Positions 21,081 through 32,431 of a stretch of DNA of 39,419 bases are shown here, piece by piece. Every line of letters starts with the position of its first letter. Position 1 is the stretch's first letter. Position numbers and translations under genes: made by a program. Source of the stretch: Haplomitrium mnioides (taxonomy: Eukaryota; Marchantiophyta; Haplomitriopsida; Calobryales); the NCBI GenBank assembly GCA_049999725.1, contig JBNGIS010039116.1, positions 1-39,419 of the forward strand, read 5' to 3'. The notes beneath the pieces were generated by a model. It saw nothing but the letters and a program-made list of their open reading frames with translations. It made no database searches and was not told the origin of the DNA.

Positions 21081-22493
21081 TACCTATTTTTTACATGAGC
21101 TTCAATGGATTTGAACCAAAATTGTTACGTACTAGCTAGGTCTATATAGAGTGACATTGGTCTATGCTTATGGCTATTTGAGTTTAAAAACACTAGGCAA
21201 AACTACCTTTGTTGCTTATAGTAATGAAAATTATGTCAAAATCTACTATATATGATTCATTTCATTTTTTTCATACTTTCCTTTTGTTGACCTCATTTAG
21301 TCTTTCATTTTCAATTTCATTCAGTTAGTTTCAAATTTTTGTGATTTGTTGCTAGATAGTATCACAACCAATCTTGGTTAACCAAAACTAGAATGTTTAT
21401 ATTCTACTTTCACACATGATGCTTAAACTTAAATCAGAGGATATGTTGCAATAGAGGATGGAAGATGAAGATAGATACAAAGAGCACACAAATGCTTAAA
21501 TAAAGCTCAATAGGATATGTATTAGACTTCTAGTATCAACTATTTATATTCTAGCTGGAATTCTATGTATTAGGATTAGACATGTTTGAAAGAACTTTTG
21601 AATTGGGAAAAAAGAAAAGCAATTTCTTTTGGAATAAATAAAGGATCAACATGTCAATGGACAACTAACACTCAACAAAGGCACTTAGAAAGAAGCAAAA
21701 AACAAGGAACATATCTTCTATATGGGTAAATGTGTTCATGGAAAATTATATAGGATGCATTTCCTATAGTAATGTATATGTGTTTTGTCCATGTGTTTTT
21801 TCTATGTGAGTTTGTGAAAAGTCAAAGTATTAAGAGGGGAATTGCATGGGATCAAAAGAATAAGAACTACATCACATGTGAATTGACTTCAAGGGAGATG
21901 CACTCTCAATGGAAGGTAGTAGCAGCTCCAATAAAGAAAAGGAAATCAAACACATGACAAGTGCATGAAAATTACGAGGAAAATAACTATAAAGTTCTAT
22001 GTGGTAAACAAATGCACATAGAGACATAGTAGGAGAACTTGCATCGGCTCCCTACCTCTCTTATGTTTGTATGAAACTGAAGGAATAAAAATGCGAGTAA
22101 ACAAAGGGATCAATTTTCTATAAAATATGGAATGCACACTGAATATTGGTAATGTGAATGAAGAAGTGGATTCCAAACAACTATTTGAGTAACGTTTGGA
22201 GAAGGAATGTGAAAATATAACATTGTTGTTCCATGTAAGGTGTTGGAGTAGTATTCAAAGAGCTAAAAACAGAGAGATATTGTCAAAGCGCTGCAATATT
22301 TGAGAGAATGTTATGCATGTGGAGTATGAATTCGACCTCTTATAAATGCATATTGTAGAGGGTTTGCGCTATTGAAGAACAACAAGAAAGATCTATGAGT
22401 CAATTGCAAATGGTCGTGGTTCTTTGTGAGGCATCTAAATTATGAGTATTTGTTCTTGTATGAGTTATGTGTGGTTTTCTTGGTCTTATAGTT
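21081..22493. other. no gene recognised
   Basis: AT-rich sequence. The best open frame (21772-21957, 61 residues) is unremarkable. It may include the 3' LTR of the plus-strand gypsy, but no LTR ends or pair could be found. Confidence 0.4.
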
Positions 22494-23124
22494 TGTAACA
22501 CTACACACTTACATTAGACATACAAGTTAGCACAAGTACAACACATACATGCTAGCATAACAAAAGCGTACAAAGAACTTCAAAAACCCACAAGGTAAGA
22601 GATGTCTAACAAGGCACTCTCTCTTCTTTATATACCTGATAAAAAGCACTTTTCTTACATAGGTGGAGAAGCCCCATTGGTTTCTTTTCAATCCTCTTCT
22701 AATTGAACCACCCTTTTCTCTCTCACACTAATTGGACCACCCTTTACTTTGATTCTCCTTCTGCCACGTGTTCTTATCTTTAGAACCTTCAATCTCTCTT
22801 TGGTTCTCTTTATATCAAATGTCACTATCTTTAGAACCTTCTATCTCTTTGGTTCTCTTTTTGCCATGTGTCTTTATCTTTAGAACCTTCTATTTGCTTT
22901 AATACTCCGCTTCACATGTGTCTTTATCCTCTTCTAAAGCAATCTATCTAGACTTCATCTTTCACTTTAATTTGTTGACTTTCTCTCCTCTTGCAACGTG
23001 TCCAACTCTCTATAATAGCAACCTCTTTTTGCTACTCTAACTTAGTAATAACTTTCTAGATATAGTTGATATTATACTTTGCTTTATTTTTAGTTATTGC
23101 TTACTAAAGTTAGTGACTATTACA
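22494..23124 (-). repeat. chromovirus 3' LTR, 631 bp
   Basis: Bounded by TGTAACAC (22494) and TTACA (23124), that is TG...CA on both strands. It matches 36945-37547 and 39154-39380 over long stretches (AGTTAGCACAAGTACAACA, CAAAGAACTTCAAAAACCCA, TTCTTTATATAC). It has a TATA box near 22630 on the minus strand and is directly preceded by a polypurine tract. Confidence 0.9.
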
Positions 23125-23138
23125 ATCCTCACCTTTTT
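23125..23138 (-). other. polypurine tract
   Basis: The minus strand reads AAAAAGGTGAGGAT directly before the LTR start TGTAATAG. It begins at the stop codon of the chromodomain frame. Confidence 0.8.
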
Positions 23139-24044
23139 AAGAGGCAACGTCTTTGTTGCAAGTAAAAAAGCTCTCAAAATAATGAACAAACACAGAGGCA
23201 TTGGCCAAATTCTCCAAAGACTCCCAAGTAGCTTCACAAAAAAGGTAGCCTTTCCAATGAACCAAATATTCCACAATCTCACGATGGTATCGACGACATG
23301 CACGTTTCTTTAAGAGTTGTTCAACCTCAAACTCCTCATGATCATCAATAAGCTCAAGTGGTGGAGAGGGTTCTTTAGTACAAGTGAAGGTGGTAGAGCG
23401 AGGTACAAAAGCATGTAATGAAGAGACATAAAAAAACTGAATGAATCTTCATAAGAGAAGGTAGAACAAGTTGATAGGCCACTATATTGATAAGAGCAAA
23501 ATAACAAAGGTTGCTTCACAAGGATGAGCATCAACATATTGCTTTTGGCGATTACAAGCAACCTCAAGTTTTTCATTGGCACGTTGGATGTCATGGTGTA
23601 GACAATAGAGGAAGTCAGACGATTAGACTCTTAGAGATCGATGGAAGTTGAAGACTAGATAAAGTGGTGAGATGCTTACCATACATCAAAAAGAAAGGCA
23701 TAGCTCGTGTGAAGCTATTGATGAAGTTAACGGTTGGCCCATTCAATTTGACCATCTAATTCAAGGTGATAAACAGTAGACATAGTTAGTTTGTTTTTTA
23801 GAACACCAAATATAGTGTGCCAAAATATGCTAGTGAATTGAGTGCCTCGGTCAGAAATAATAACCTTAGAGATACTTTGATAAGAATAGATTGCTTCCAA
23901 ATAAATTTGTGTTAGCTCAGGTATTGTCACTGATTTGGTAGTTGGGCAATTATGAATCATTTTGCTAAGTTTGTCCACAAAAACAACAATAGCATCATAA
24001 CACATAGAAGTATGTGGTAGCTCACACACAATATCTATACTCAC
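23137..24044 (-). pseudogene. chromovirus integrase core and chromodomain
   Basis: The integrase part (24044-23727) is open: SIDIVCELPHTSMCYDAIVV, VFVDKLSKM, VIISDRGTQFTS, LDGQIEWANR, with the expected Asp, Asp and Glu positions. Downstream the frame breaks. A final open frame (about 23300-23137) reads EIVEYLVHWKGYLFCEATWE and SLENLAN, a clear chromodomain (Y...W...Y...TWE), and stops at the polypurine tract. In chromoviruses this domain directs integration to marked chromatin. Confidence 0.88.
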
Positions 24045-24540
24045 ATGTTCTCATCGGCGAGGGTATTATATTTGCTTTTCAAATCCAACTTTGTAAAGTA
24101 ATTTGCTCTTTGGAGTTGATCAAATAAATTATTCATCCTTGGCAATGGATATTTATTTTTCACCGTTTGTTGATTGAAAGCTCGATAGTCAATACACATC
24201 CTCATACTCTCAACTTTCTTTTTCACAAATAGTATTGGTGCATCATAAGGAGAAATGCTTGGCTGAATGAATTTTTTTCCAACAATTCAATAATCTAAGA
24301 TCTGCATTCCTCTAGTTCATGAGGAGGCAAATGATATGGTGTTTTTCACGGTGGAGTACTTTCTAGAATGACCTCAATCTTGTGATCAATACATTGTTTT
24401 GGAGGCAAACCTTTGGGGTAAATCATTGAGGCAAATGTCATGGAACTCTTTCAAAACACCTTGAAGTTCATGTCGGACATTTTTCCTTGAGTCATTCTTA
24501 TCAATGGTGAGCTCACGTATGAGTTCTAAAAACACCATAT
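24041..24540 (-). pseudogene. chromovirus reverse transcriptase, N-terminal part
   Basis: It reads ELTIDKNDSRKNV, LKEFHDICLNDLPQ (approach to RT), then [27 protein letters not shown] and [20 protein letters not shown]. The frame then meets the integrase within one codon. The YxDD box, thumb, RNase H and integrase zinc domain are missing. ELTIDKND is open right up to the insertion point at 24547. Confidence 0.87.
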
Positions 24541-24547
24541 CTTGCTT
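24541..24547. repeat. target site duplication, left
   Basis: CTTGCTT, identical to 34847-34853. Deleting the element and one copy brings the two chromovirus halves into one frame, with the codons AAG CAA G on the minus strand shared by both sides. Confidence 0.8.
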
Positions 24548-24557
24548 TTTGATCAAA

Positions 24558-24585
24558 CAACAACTACTACTTTGAACCAGAAACA
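24558..24585 (+). repeat. terminal inverted repeat, left
   Basis: Begins CAACAACTACTACTTTGAAC. It matches the reverse complement of 34817-34844 at 25 of 28 positions. It is preceded by TTTGATCAAA, a palindrome absent at the right end (which has only TT), so the two termini differ by 8 bp. Confidence 0.82.
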
Positions 24586-25443
24586 ACTACTGAGTTTCTG
24601 TTGTATTTTACATTGAATTTTTTTTTTCAAATTTCCTCTTCAAAAGTTACATTTTTTGATAGTTACAAAAATTTTCATCAAAAAACAATTATTCAATATG
24701 AGATTTGGTTTATTTAGATAACTATTGTATTTTGGAAAAAAAATTTAATTTTCAATATTTGGAAAAAAAGTAAAGAATTTTCTTATTATTATTGTAAGAT
24801 AAACAAACAAGAGAGAATATTGAAAAAACATTGTAAAGCTACATAAATATATTTTAATACAAAAAAGGACGATGTTAAAACATACACTGACATATAAATC
24901 TCTAATCTAGTAAGAGCTACCTTGAACTTCTATTTAAGTACAGAACACATAAAAACAAAAAAGAAGACCTATGTTTGCATAGACTTCAAGCTTGCATGTC
25001 ATAAAAGATAACTATTTTCATAAAAATCAATCCAAAATTCCAAGTCATCCAAGAAAAGAATCATTAGTAACTCACAAAATTTAATATCTAATATAAAATC
25101 ACAAAAACGGCTCAGGTGTAAAATGATATTCTTATTGAAGATTGTAATAAATTTAATAAGCATCTAAGAAAACCAAAAACTCACAATTGAAGAAAACTTG
25201 TGCAAAAATCCAAATCAATTGAAAGAGAACTTCCATGTTAGTATAGACTTCATTGCTAATTTTTACAAAAACGAATAGGTTTTATTCAAAAATCATTTTT
25301 TGAACGAAAAGATATCGTGAAGAAAACACTTAATAACTATTATTTGGAATGCTACAAGAACATAAATCAAACAAAATTTTTCTTAAAAAAAGAAATACTC
25401 TATTATTTAAGAAATGTATATCACTCTATAACTTGAGCTTTAG
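24586..25443. other. subterminal AT-rich sequence of copy B
   Basis: Very AT-rich, with no recognised gene. It lies between the left inverted repeat and the end of the methyltransferase gene and probably holds its 3' untranslated region. Confidence 0.4.
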
Positions 25444-26647
25444 TCATGTTCTCTTCAAGAGGAATGATCTCATCCAAATCGACAGACTAAGAAGCTTGGG
25501 CATTTGCAACCGTAAGAGAATCTTGTCGAGACTTTCCAGTCCCACAAATTGCAACAAAGTCACCATGCGCACGAGAAATACAATAAGTAACATGTTCTTA
25601 TAGTATACATAGACAATATGTGATTCTGTGACATCAGATGGCAAAGGAACTATCATCAAAACTCTTTGAGGAGTATAGATAGACTAACATCTATCATATT
25701 CAATAACAATGCAATTCCGCATCAACTTGAGAGCACAAACAAGGCATGCGCCCAACCCAGAGCAAAGATCTAGTATCCAATCTTGCTTTGAGAACAAATG
25801 GTCAATAAAAAAATTGTACAAATCCTCAAGCTTTTGATACACATTCACAAGAGCATCATCTCTTGGATGCTTAAGTTTAGCGAAAGCTGATGGATAGTTG
25901 AAACACTTCACACTATTTATCATGAACAATCATTTGCATTTTTGGATTGTAGATTGAAGAGCCTTATACTCCGCTTGCTCTCCTTTGTCCAGTAGCCCAC
26001 TATCTAGTACTCGTGAGCGTGAGTGATTTTGGGACCCTCTAAATGATGAATGTTGGTTTGGTCCATGTAGTAATCAAAACAAAACTTGCTAGATATTGTG
26101 GTCAATAACACATTAAATTTCCAAAACATGCATACTCAACAGTGACAAATTGTTGCAAGGAATGAATAATGACAAAAGACCTAAAATTGGAAGTAGTTAT
26201 AGCCGCAAAAGAAGAGACCATGTAAAAAATATCATCTTTTGTCAAGGGATCAGAGTCGTCACGCTTACATTCCTTTAGATAGTGCTCGTAAGGAATGTAG
26301 GCAATTGTTAAGTTGAAACTTCTTTGTTTCACCAAGCTCTTTAGTTATCGAGCATTGGACTCCCCATGGACTCGATAATATGCCAAGTTGAGTCCATCAA
26401 CATAGGACATTAAGTCCTAGTCTTGTTCTTCAAACCCTTCTTCAGTTGGAGGGACAACAACGTCATTTTGTTGCCTTGACTTCCCCTCTTTGTCTTCCTA
26501 ACAGTGGAGGAGAAAGGTAGAAGGGTATGACACCAAGGTTGGGGCTTGGTCTTGATATTTTAAGGCTTCTTTGGCCTCAGATCTCTTTGTCCCTTTAGCA
26601 ACAACTGTCAAGTTCTTAGCAAGTTGTCTTTTAAATGTTTTGTCACC

Positions 26648-26988
26648 CTGTAAATAACACGGAAAAATGTATTAGAAGAGAATTTGAAAACAATGAGCTT
26701 GAATTCCAAAATAAAGAATAGTTAAAATGATCATGGACTTGGAAGTCCCTATGCGTAGGGACTCTAAAGTTCATGCCCGCATGGACGCAAGAGTCCTTGC
26801 GAGCATGGAGTCTCAGAGTCCCTACGCGCAAAGGCTATGAGCACGAAGATCTAGCCTACACGAAGGCCAAAGAGTACATGCCCGCATGGTCCATGCGGGC
26901 ATGAAAGAAACTCAACAGATAAAAGTATTCAAAAATAATTCAAGCAAAATTTTAAAATACAATTGAATAAGGAAAAAAAATAACTTAC
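26648..26988 (-). repeat. intron 2 of copy B with 24-bp palindromic array
   Basis: A clean GT-AG intron: TTG|GTAAGTTA at 26988 and TTATTTACAG at 26648. Inside, 26744-26900 holds AGTCCCTATGCGTAGGGACT, AGTTCATGCCCGCATGGAC and AGTCCTTGCGAGCATGGAGT spaced 24 bp apart, then a perfect ATGCCCGCATG...CATGCGGGCAT inverted pair. Confidence 0.78.
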
Positions 26989-28382
26989 CAACAATTTCTT
27001 GGAACTTGAAGAGAAAGAAGACATCTTTGATTCCTCTATATGGATGGGATATTCCATCCTAGCCTTCTCCCAAGAGCTACACTATACCTTCGAACAAAAT
27101 GATTTGACTATTACCGCCAAAACTTTATGCCTCTCAAGTTCTCGAGACATTTCTTTGATTGAAAGATCTCTGGCTTCTAGGTACTTAAAAACTAAAATTT
27201 TTAATCAAGAAGACCATGAAGGGACCTCCAAGGTGTCCACTTCATGTCCTTCATTCTTAGAGAACCTTTGGCGTTGAGTTTCTGGCCTTTCACTAGATTC
27301 TTCTTCCACATGCTAAAAATGCTCTGTTGTAACTCCTAGAGCTCTCCACTTCAAAATGCCAGCTAGAACCAGTTGTCTTAAGAAGTCACCACCTTCCTTA
27401 AGAGTTGACTTTGGCTTGATTTCCAAAGTCTCTAGAACAAGTTCTCTTTTCAACTTTTCGGATGATACCATCCCACTCTCCATATATTGCTAATGCCAAT
27501 ATTCAACCTTCTGAATTGACGTCATTTCCAACCAGTAAAGTTGGTTGTAGTTGTCATCAATCACAAATATTTTGTCTTTTGTTGGTGTGAGCATCACAGA
27601 CACGTAACAGTTGTAGAGCGATAGCATCAGACTTTTTTCTCCATACTTTGCAATTAAAAGTTGCCTTGTGTCAACACTATAATTGCCTCTTGCTATCTTG
27701 TTAGGGTTATTGATATCAAACTCTGACTTATTCCTTAACCCAAACTTTGGGTCCACAACCACAATGAAAAATGAATGCGCATAATTTTTTGTGAGCATTC
27801 TCTACGATAGAAGCTCCACAAAATCTTCATTCAACCTTCTAATTTGGAATGGATCTGAGTTATCCATTCCATGTTTTGGAAGGTTTAAATTCTCCAACCG
27901 AATAGTAACTATTTTCTCTCGGACTTTGCACCGCTGGATTGTAGACTCTCTTATTTTGTTCTTGTCCTCTTTAGACATTGTATGAGGATCAACCTGCTCC
28001 ATTTCCTGAAAATTTTGGAGCCTTTTGTTCATTTGTATCTTTGATCTTGATGTTGGAGGTTGCATTGGCTCCGCCTTGACTTCCTCTTCAGAGCTGCTAG
28101 AGAGGAAAGATGATGGTGTTGCCAAAGAAGAGTTGGGTGGAGATGACGACTGGACATGCTCTTCTTGAACTAGCGGTGGTGGCACCGGTTTTTCTTTGGT
28201 AATGCCAACTTCTTCTTTTTTTGAGCCTTTGCTGGCTCCACCTCCTTTGTTTTCTCCCTGTAATTGTCATCGTTGTTGCACTTGGATGTGCACTAATTGT
28301 GCCACGTGAAGGTATTTCTTCACTTTCAAAAATTTCAAATTTGAAGCAAATTTGATGAAGTCCCTCTCCACTCACTTTGCGT

Positions 28383-29019
28383 CTGGGTAGGTGTTGACAA
28401 AGTGAGATAAAATTTGAGAAAACAAAAAAAAGAAAGGGCCAATAACTGTTTAAAAAAACTATAAACAAGATTCAAGTATGGCTGCTTATTTCAAAAACTT
28501 CAAAAGTCTTTGCAATTACTCAAAGGCTATGACCATGGAGTTTAAGTGCTTGGACTTTGGAGTCCATGCACACATGGGCTCTAGAGTCTATGCACATATA
28601 GACTACGAAGTCTATGCACGCAAGGACTCTTGAGTCCATGCTCACATGAACTTCGGAGTTTATGCGTGCATAGACTTTAGAGCTATCTGCACATGGACTC
28701 TTGAGTCCATGCGTGCATGGATTCTAAAGTCCATATGTGCATAGACTCTATAGCCTTTGTATGCCAAGACTTCTTGTCCCTTGGCTCGAGGGCTCCAGAG
28801 TCCATGAGCATAGGGACTCCGGAGTCCTTGCTCACCAAGACTCAAGAGTGTAAGCACGCTTTGGAGTGTGAAGTCCAAGCTTGCATGGACTCCACGCTCC
28901 ATACTCAATTGGACTCCAAAGTCCATGCTAACATGGACTTTCCAGTTCATTGCACGTGGGTACAATGCTTTGCAGCAGAAAATTTAAAACAAATAGAAGA
29001 AAGATCTATTAAGTCTTAC
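28383..29019 (-). repeat. intron 1 of copy B with 24-bp palindromic array
   Basis: Donor AAAG|GTAAGAC at 29019, acceptor CACCTACCCAG at 28383. From 28560 to 28955 about 17 units recur every 24 bp (ATG positions 28566, 28590, 28614, 28638, 28662, ... 28901, 28925). Each unit is close to the palindrome GAGTCCATGCGYGCATGGACTC. Both strands are open for about 100 codons because 24 is a multiple of 3 and stops are rare in the unit; these are not genes. Confidence 0.82.
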
Positions 29020-29556
29020 CTTTTTGTCATTGCAAGTTGCCTCTAGATCTTTGGTAAAGATATCCATTGGCTTCATTTCATTGAAGCAAAATTTCATTTA
29101 CGATGCTTTGAGAAGCATGATTGTATTCTCTAGTTCCACAAGGAGCTCCATGTGGGTTTTGTGCCCCTCTCCAATCATAGTAATTTGAACCAAAATGCCC
29201 ATGTTAAAATTTTCACCTTCACCTTGAAAAAGGTAAAGGTGATGGTCGATGTCTTTAAATTTTCCACAACAAAATAACTCTTTGTTGGGTAGTTTTTGTC
29301 AGTCAAGAGTCTTCAAGACATTGAAATATTGATAAGGCTTTGGTTGAGCTAGTTTTGGAGCATTGGCGTTAGATGCCATTTTCTCTAAAGTGTAAAAAAG
29401 TAAAAATGAGGGGGAAAAATTTTATGATAAAACTTTCACAAAGAACAGAAGGTAGTAAATAGTAGAATCACAAGGAAAGGCAAAAATGACCACGACAAAA
29501 AACAAAAACCAAAAAGTAAACTCACGACAATGGAAAGAAACTTTCCATTATCACTT

Positions 29557-29662
29557 CTTTTATACCCAAATTTCAAAAATGCATTTTCTCACCAAACAAT
29601 GATTCGCGGGGCTTGTGACATATAGATTTTCCTCGTGCAAAAGAAAAAGTTAGTATATAAAG
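29557..29662. promoter_or_regulatory. bidirectional promoter, copy B
   Basis: A leftward TATA box, GGGTATAAAAG (complement of about 29567-29557), lies about 180 bp before the methyltransferase ATG. A rightward box, AGTATATAAAGC (about 29651-29662), faces the DUF7869 gene. Box order, the roughly 95-bp spacing and the intervening motifs match copy A, which argues for a functional ancestral promoter. Confidence 0.7.
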
Positions 29663-30044
29663 CATTGCTTGTTTTCATCTTTCCAGTTTTTTTTTATTTC
29701 CTTCACAAAAATTTCAATATTTTGTCGTTTTGTAAAATTTTCTTAAAAAACACATCTTTTGGGTATACAAACAGGAATTAGAAATATTTGTTAAAATATT
29801 TTCCTCAATTTTCTTGTTTTTCATTCTTATTTTTCAATGGTTGGAGTGTTCATATGCAAGAAGAGGTTAGAATTTTAGGATTCATGTTCGCAGAACAGTG
29901 TTACTTTTGGCGAACAATTGGAGATAGTTTCAAACTATTGTTCTTAGGAGGCAACCATTGGAATACCTAAAGCGCCAAGTGTGATGGCAAGTATTTTGGG
30001 AAAATTGACAATTGTTGAATAAGATATATCGATAGAGGAAGATC

Positions 30045-30210
30045 AAACAAGTGAACCCTAAATGTGTATAAGATTAGAGATTGAACCCTATGTGCGTGTA
30101 GGGTCAAGGAGTGAACCCAATGCGCGCATAGGATCAAGGAGTGAATAACTTGCGCGTAAAGGATCAAGGAGGGGACTCAATGCACGTATAAGATCCAAGA
30201 CTCAACCTTC
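30045..30210 (+). repeat. in-frame 30-bp palindromic repeat, copy B
   Basis: About five units of exactly 30 bp, for example GAACCCAATGCGCGCATAGG followed by ATCAAGGAGT. They encode the repeat GSRSEPNARI. Each contains the imperfect palindrome CCTATGCGCGCATAGG. Same position and phase as in copy A. Confidence 0.85.
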
Positions 30211-31565
30211 TACATGCAGGATTTTTATTGTCAGTCAAGTGGTCAAAGTTTAATTTTTTTAATGACTACTCCAACAAATTAACAGATAGACATTCAAGTC
30301 AAAATGTCTAGACGGTTGTGAGCCTCTCTTTGCCATAAAAAAATGACGACAACATTGTTGAAAATCCAAATTTGTTTGTTCAAAACAACAAAAGCATAGA
30401 ATCGGATGACTGCTTCAATTTTGGAGATGATACATTGTCATAGTTGGCACCACTCAAGCAACGAGTGATTTCTAATCAAGTCAAACCTTTGAATGAGAAT
30501 GGAAGCTCATCTGGAAATGGAAATCATTTGGAGAAATCTTGAGACGTTAGTTTAGGAAATGATTCAGCAAAGAGTCTCAATCAATCAACTTTTCCATTGA
30601 GCTATCGCAAAGAGCACTGATTGTTTTACAAAAAACGTTTTCTTATGCTCGAGATATTAGTAAGATTCTATTTTGACATGGTCTAGTTCTGACACATCTC
30701 AAGACAGTCCATATCGATCAAAAACTTATTTTGAATGAACAAACAATGTTATTGATGATGCTTAAGATCTCGAAGATAATATGTTATCTCCGATGGCTAG
30801 ATTCACCTACAAAATAAATCGATTGGAAAAATATAAGAGTTCTTTGTCCAAGCCAAAACCCAAATAGGTAAATACTTCATGGTAAAAACAAATTTTCTTT
30901 GCTAAAAGTCCATCATGATGAGAGCTTCATGAAGAAAAAGCTTGATGTGGCATCAATTTTGAAATGGAGTAAAATTTCATGTTGTCAAAATAGTTGTTTG
31001 TTGTTGTGCAAGACAAATTTTTTTAAAAATGTGAGAGAAACGTATTTTCGACAAAGCATGTAGAATCAAGATATTACATTGCAGTAGGGAATACCAAGAA
31101 AAAACTCCAATGTTGACTTTTGGTTCACTCTTCTTGGTGGTATTGTTGTCTATAGAAGAGCCTTCAAAATAATATTATCAATAAGAAATAATAGAATCCA
31201 AAGAACTCAAACTCTCAAGAATGCAGATCCTAGAGGCATTTTTAGAAATAGAGAATTATCTGCTAAAAGAGTGTTAGTGTGTGAATGGATGAACAACTTT
31301 TTCTAATGATATTGTGAGAGAATGCCTACTCACAAAGTTTATAACTTGTTGGATAATTTTACAAAATTGGAAGTTTATGACTACTATACAACTTATTTTA
31401 AAGAGAAAGATCTTGGTTGCACTCTTTGTTTTTTTGGTTTTACAAAACATTATAGAACTCATTTTCCAAATGTTAAAATTCCAAAATGCACTAGATTTGT
31501 TGATTATGAAACTTGCAAAGAAATAAAATCATCGCGAGAAAAATCCGTCTTGGAGTCCAAAAAAA

Positions 31566-32431
31566 GTAACAAATGTTTTCTCTTTTGAAAACTATGGTTA
31601 TTATGATGTTTTTTTTATGAGACTCAAAGCTTAGTTCTAGAGATGTTATGCTTTCTCAACTTAGTGCAACAAGATATTGGTTTTGTTAAGATGTTTTATA
31701 AACGAAGTTCAAGTCAAATAAACCTTAGCAACTAGAGTTGTGAGGACAAGCTCTATACTTGCATAGGGTTTGTTGCATTTAGTTTGAATCCAAAGCACAT
31801 CGATAGTCAAATAAATTGAGGAAATTGTTCTGATTGTTGGTTGTGATCATAGGTTTGCACTGGGTTTTGCTATTGTTGCTTTCAATCCAAAGCCCATTCC
31901 TAGATACACAAGATCAAGAATCGTTTATGTTGTTTGCAAACCCTATGCTCACATAGGTTTTGTTCTTGTTTCTTTCATTTTTAGTCGCAACATCAATCAA
32001 AGCAAGCTAAGATATTGATGTTGTTGGTTTTGATCCCATACGCATATAGGTATTGTTATGGTTTCTTTAAATCTTATACACGCATAGGATTACTTATTGT
32101 TTCTTTGAATCCTATGCGCACATAGAGTCCAAGTTAGCATTGGAATTGAAGTTCTAGTTTGTGACCTAAAGGGCGCAAAAACTATTTTTCTCCTCTTAAA
32201 ACGTTTGAACATTTTGAATCAAAGACAAGTATTTATTGTGAATGTTATTCTAATTCTCAACTTAAATAGTCTAAACTACATTTTTAATCTTTTTAAAAAT
32301 TTCACCTCTTTAAGTCCAAACATTTGCTAAAGTTGCTTTGAAAGTTTTTAGCACTTGAGGTTATCTTTTGATATTCAAGACATCAAGACATGTTTTACTA
32401 AACCATTTTTTTTTTTTTTGGTGTTTTGTAG
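31566..32431 (+). repeat. intron of DUF7869 gene, copy B, with palindromes
   Basis: An 866-bp intron ending in a long T tract and TTTTGTAG. Between 31740 and 32125 are palindromes such as CTATGCTCACATAG, CTTATACACGCATAGG and CCTATGCGCACATAG. They are separated by T/G-rich spacers (TTTGTTCTTGTTTCTTT) that are the sense equivalents of the spacers at 7880-8520. Confidence 0.7.

Larger units (their letters stand above)
25444..29379 (-). pseudogene. ParB-like/beta-class DNA methyltransferase gene, copy B
   Basis: Start ATG at 29379 (MASNANAPKLAQPKPYQYF). Exon 1 ends at AAAG|GTAAGAC (29019). Exon 2 (28382-26989) encodes FIKF and LKVKK, a Lys/Ser/Pro linker, VTIRLENLNLP, DPFQIRRLNEDFVELL, YAHSFFIVVVDPKFG, GNYSVDTRQLLIAKYG (ParB-like; GNH in copy A) and LYNCYVSVMLTP. 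Exon 3 (from 26647) has a basic linker, then motif IV degraded to YIPYEH (26299-26282), LTKDDIFYM and SFVIIHSLQQF. It continues with HPRDDALVNVYQKLEDL (motif X) and WILDLCSGLGACLVCALKL with NCIVIEYD (motifs I-II). The IV-X-I order is that of beta-class N6-adenine/N4-cytosine DNA methyltransferases. ParB-methyltransferase fusions are otherwise typical of phages and bacteria. Broken by stops and a frameshift near 27800. Confidence 0.75.

Noticed and set aside
28660-29046. Overlapping open frames of about 100 residues on both strands
   Set aside because: They are translations of the 24-bp palindromic array; both strands stay open because the period is a multiple of three.
31314-31526. Alternative frame starting MRECLLTKFITCW
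   Set aside because: The adjacent frame (MPTHKVYNLLDN onward) aligns with copy A, so this one is a shadow.
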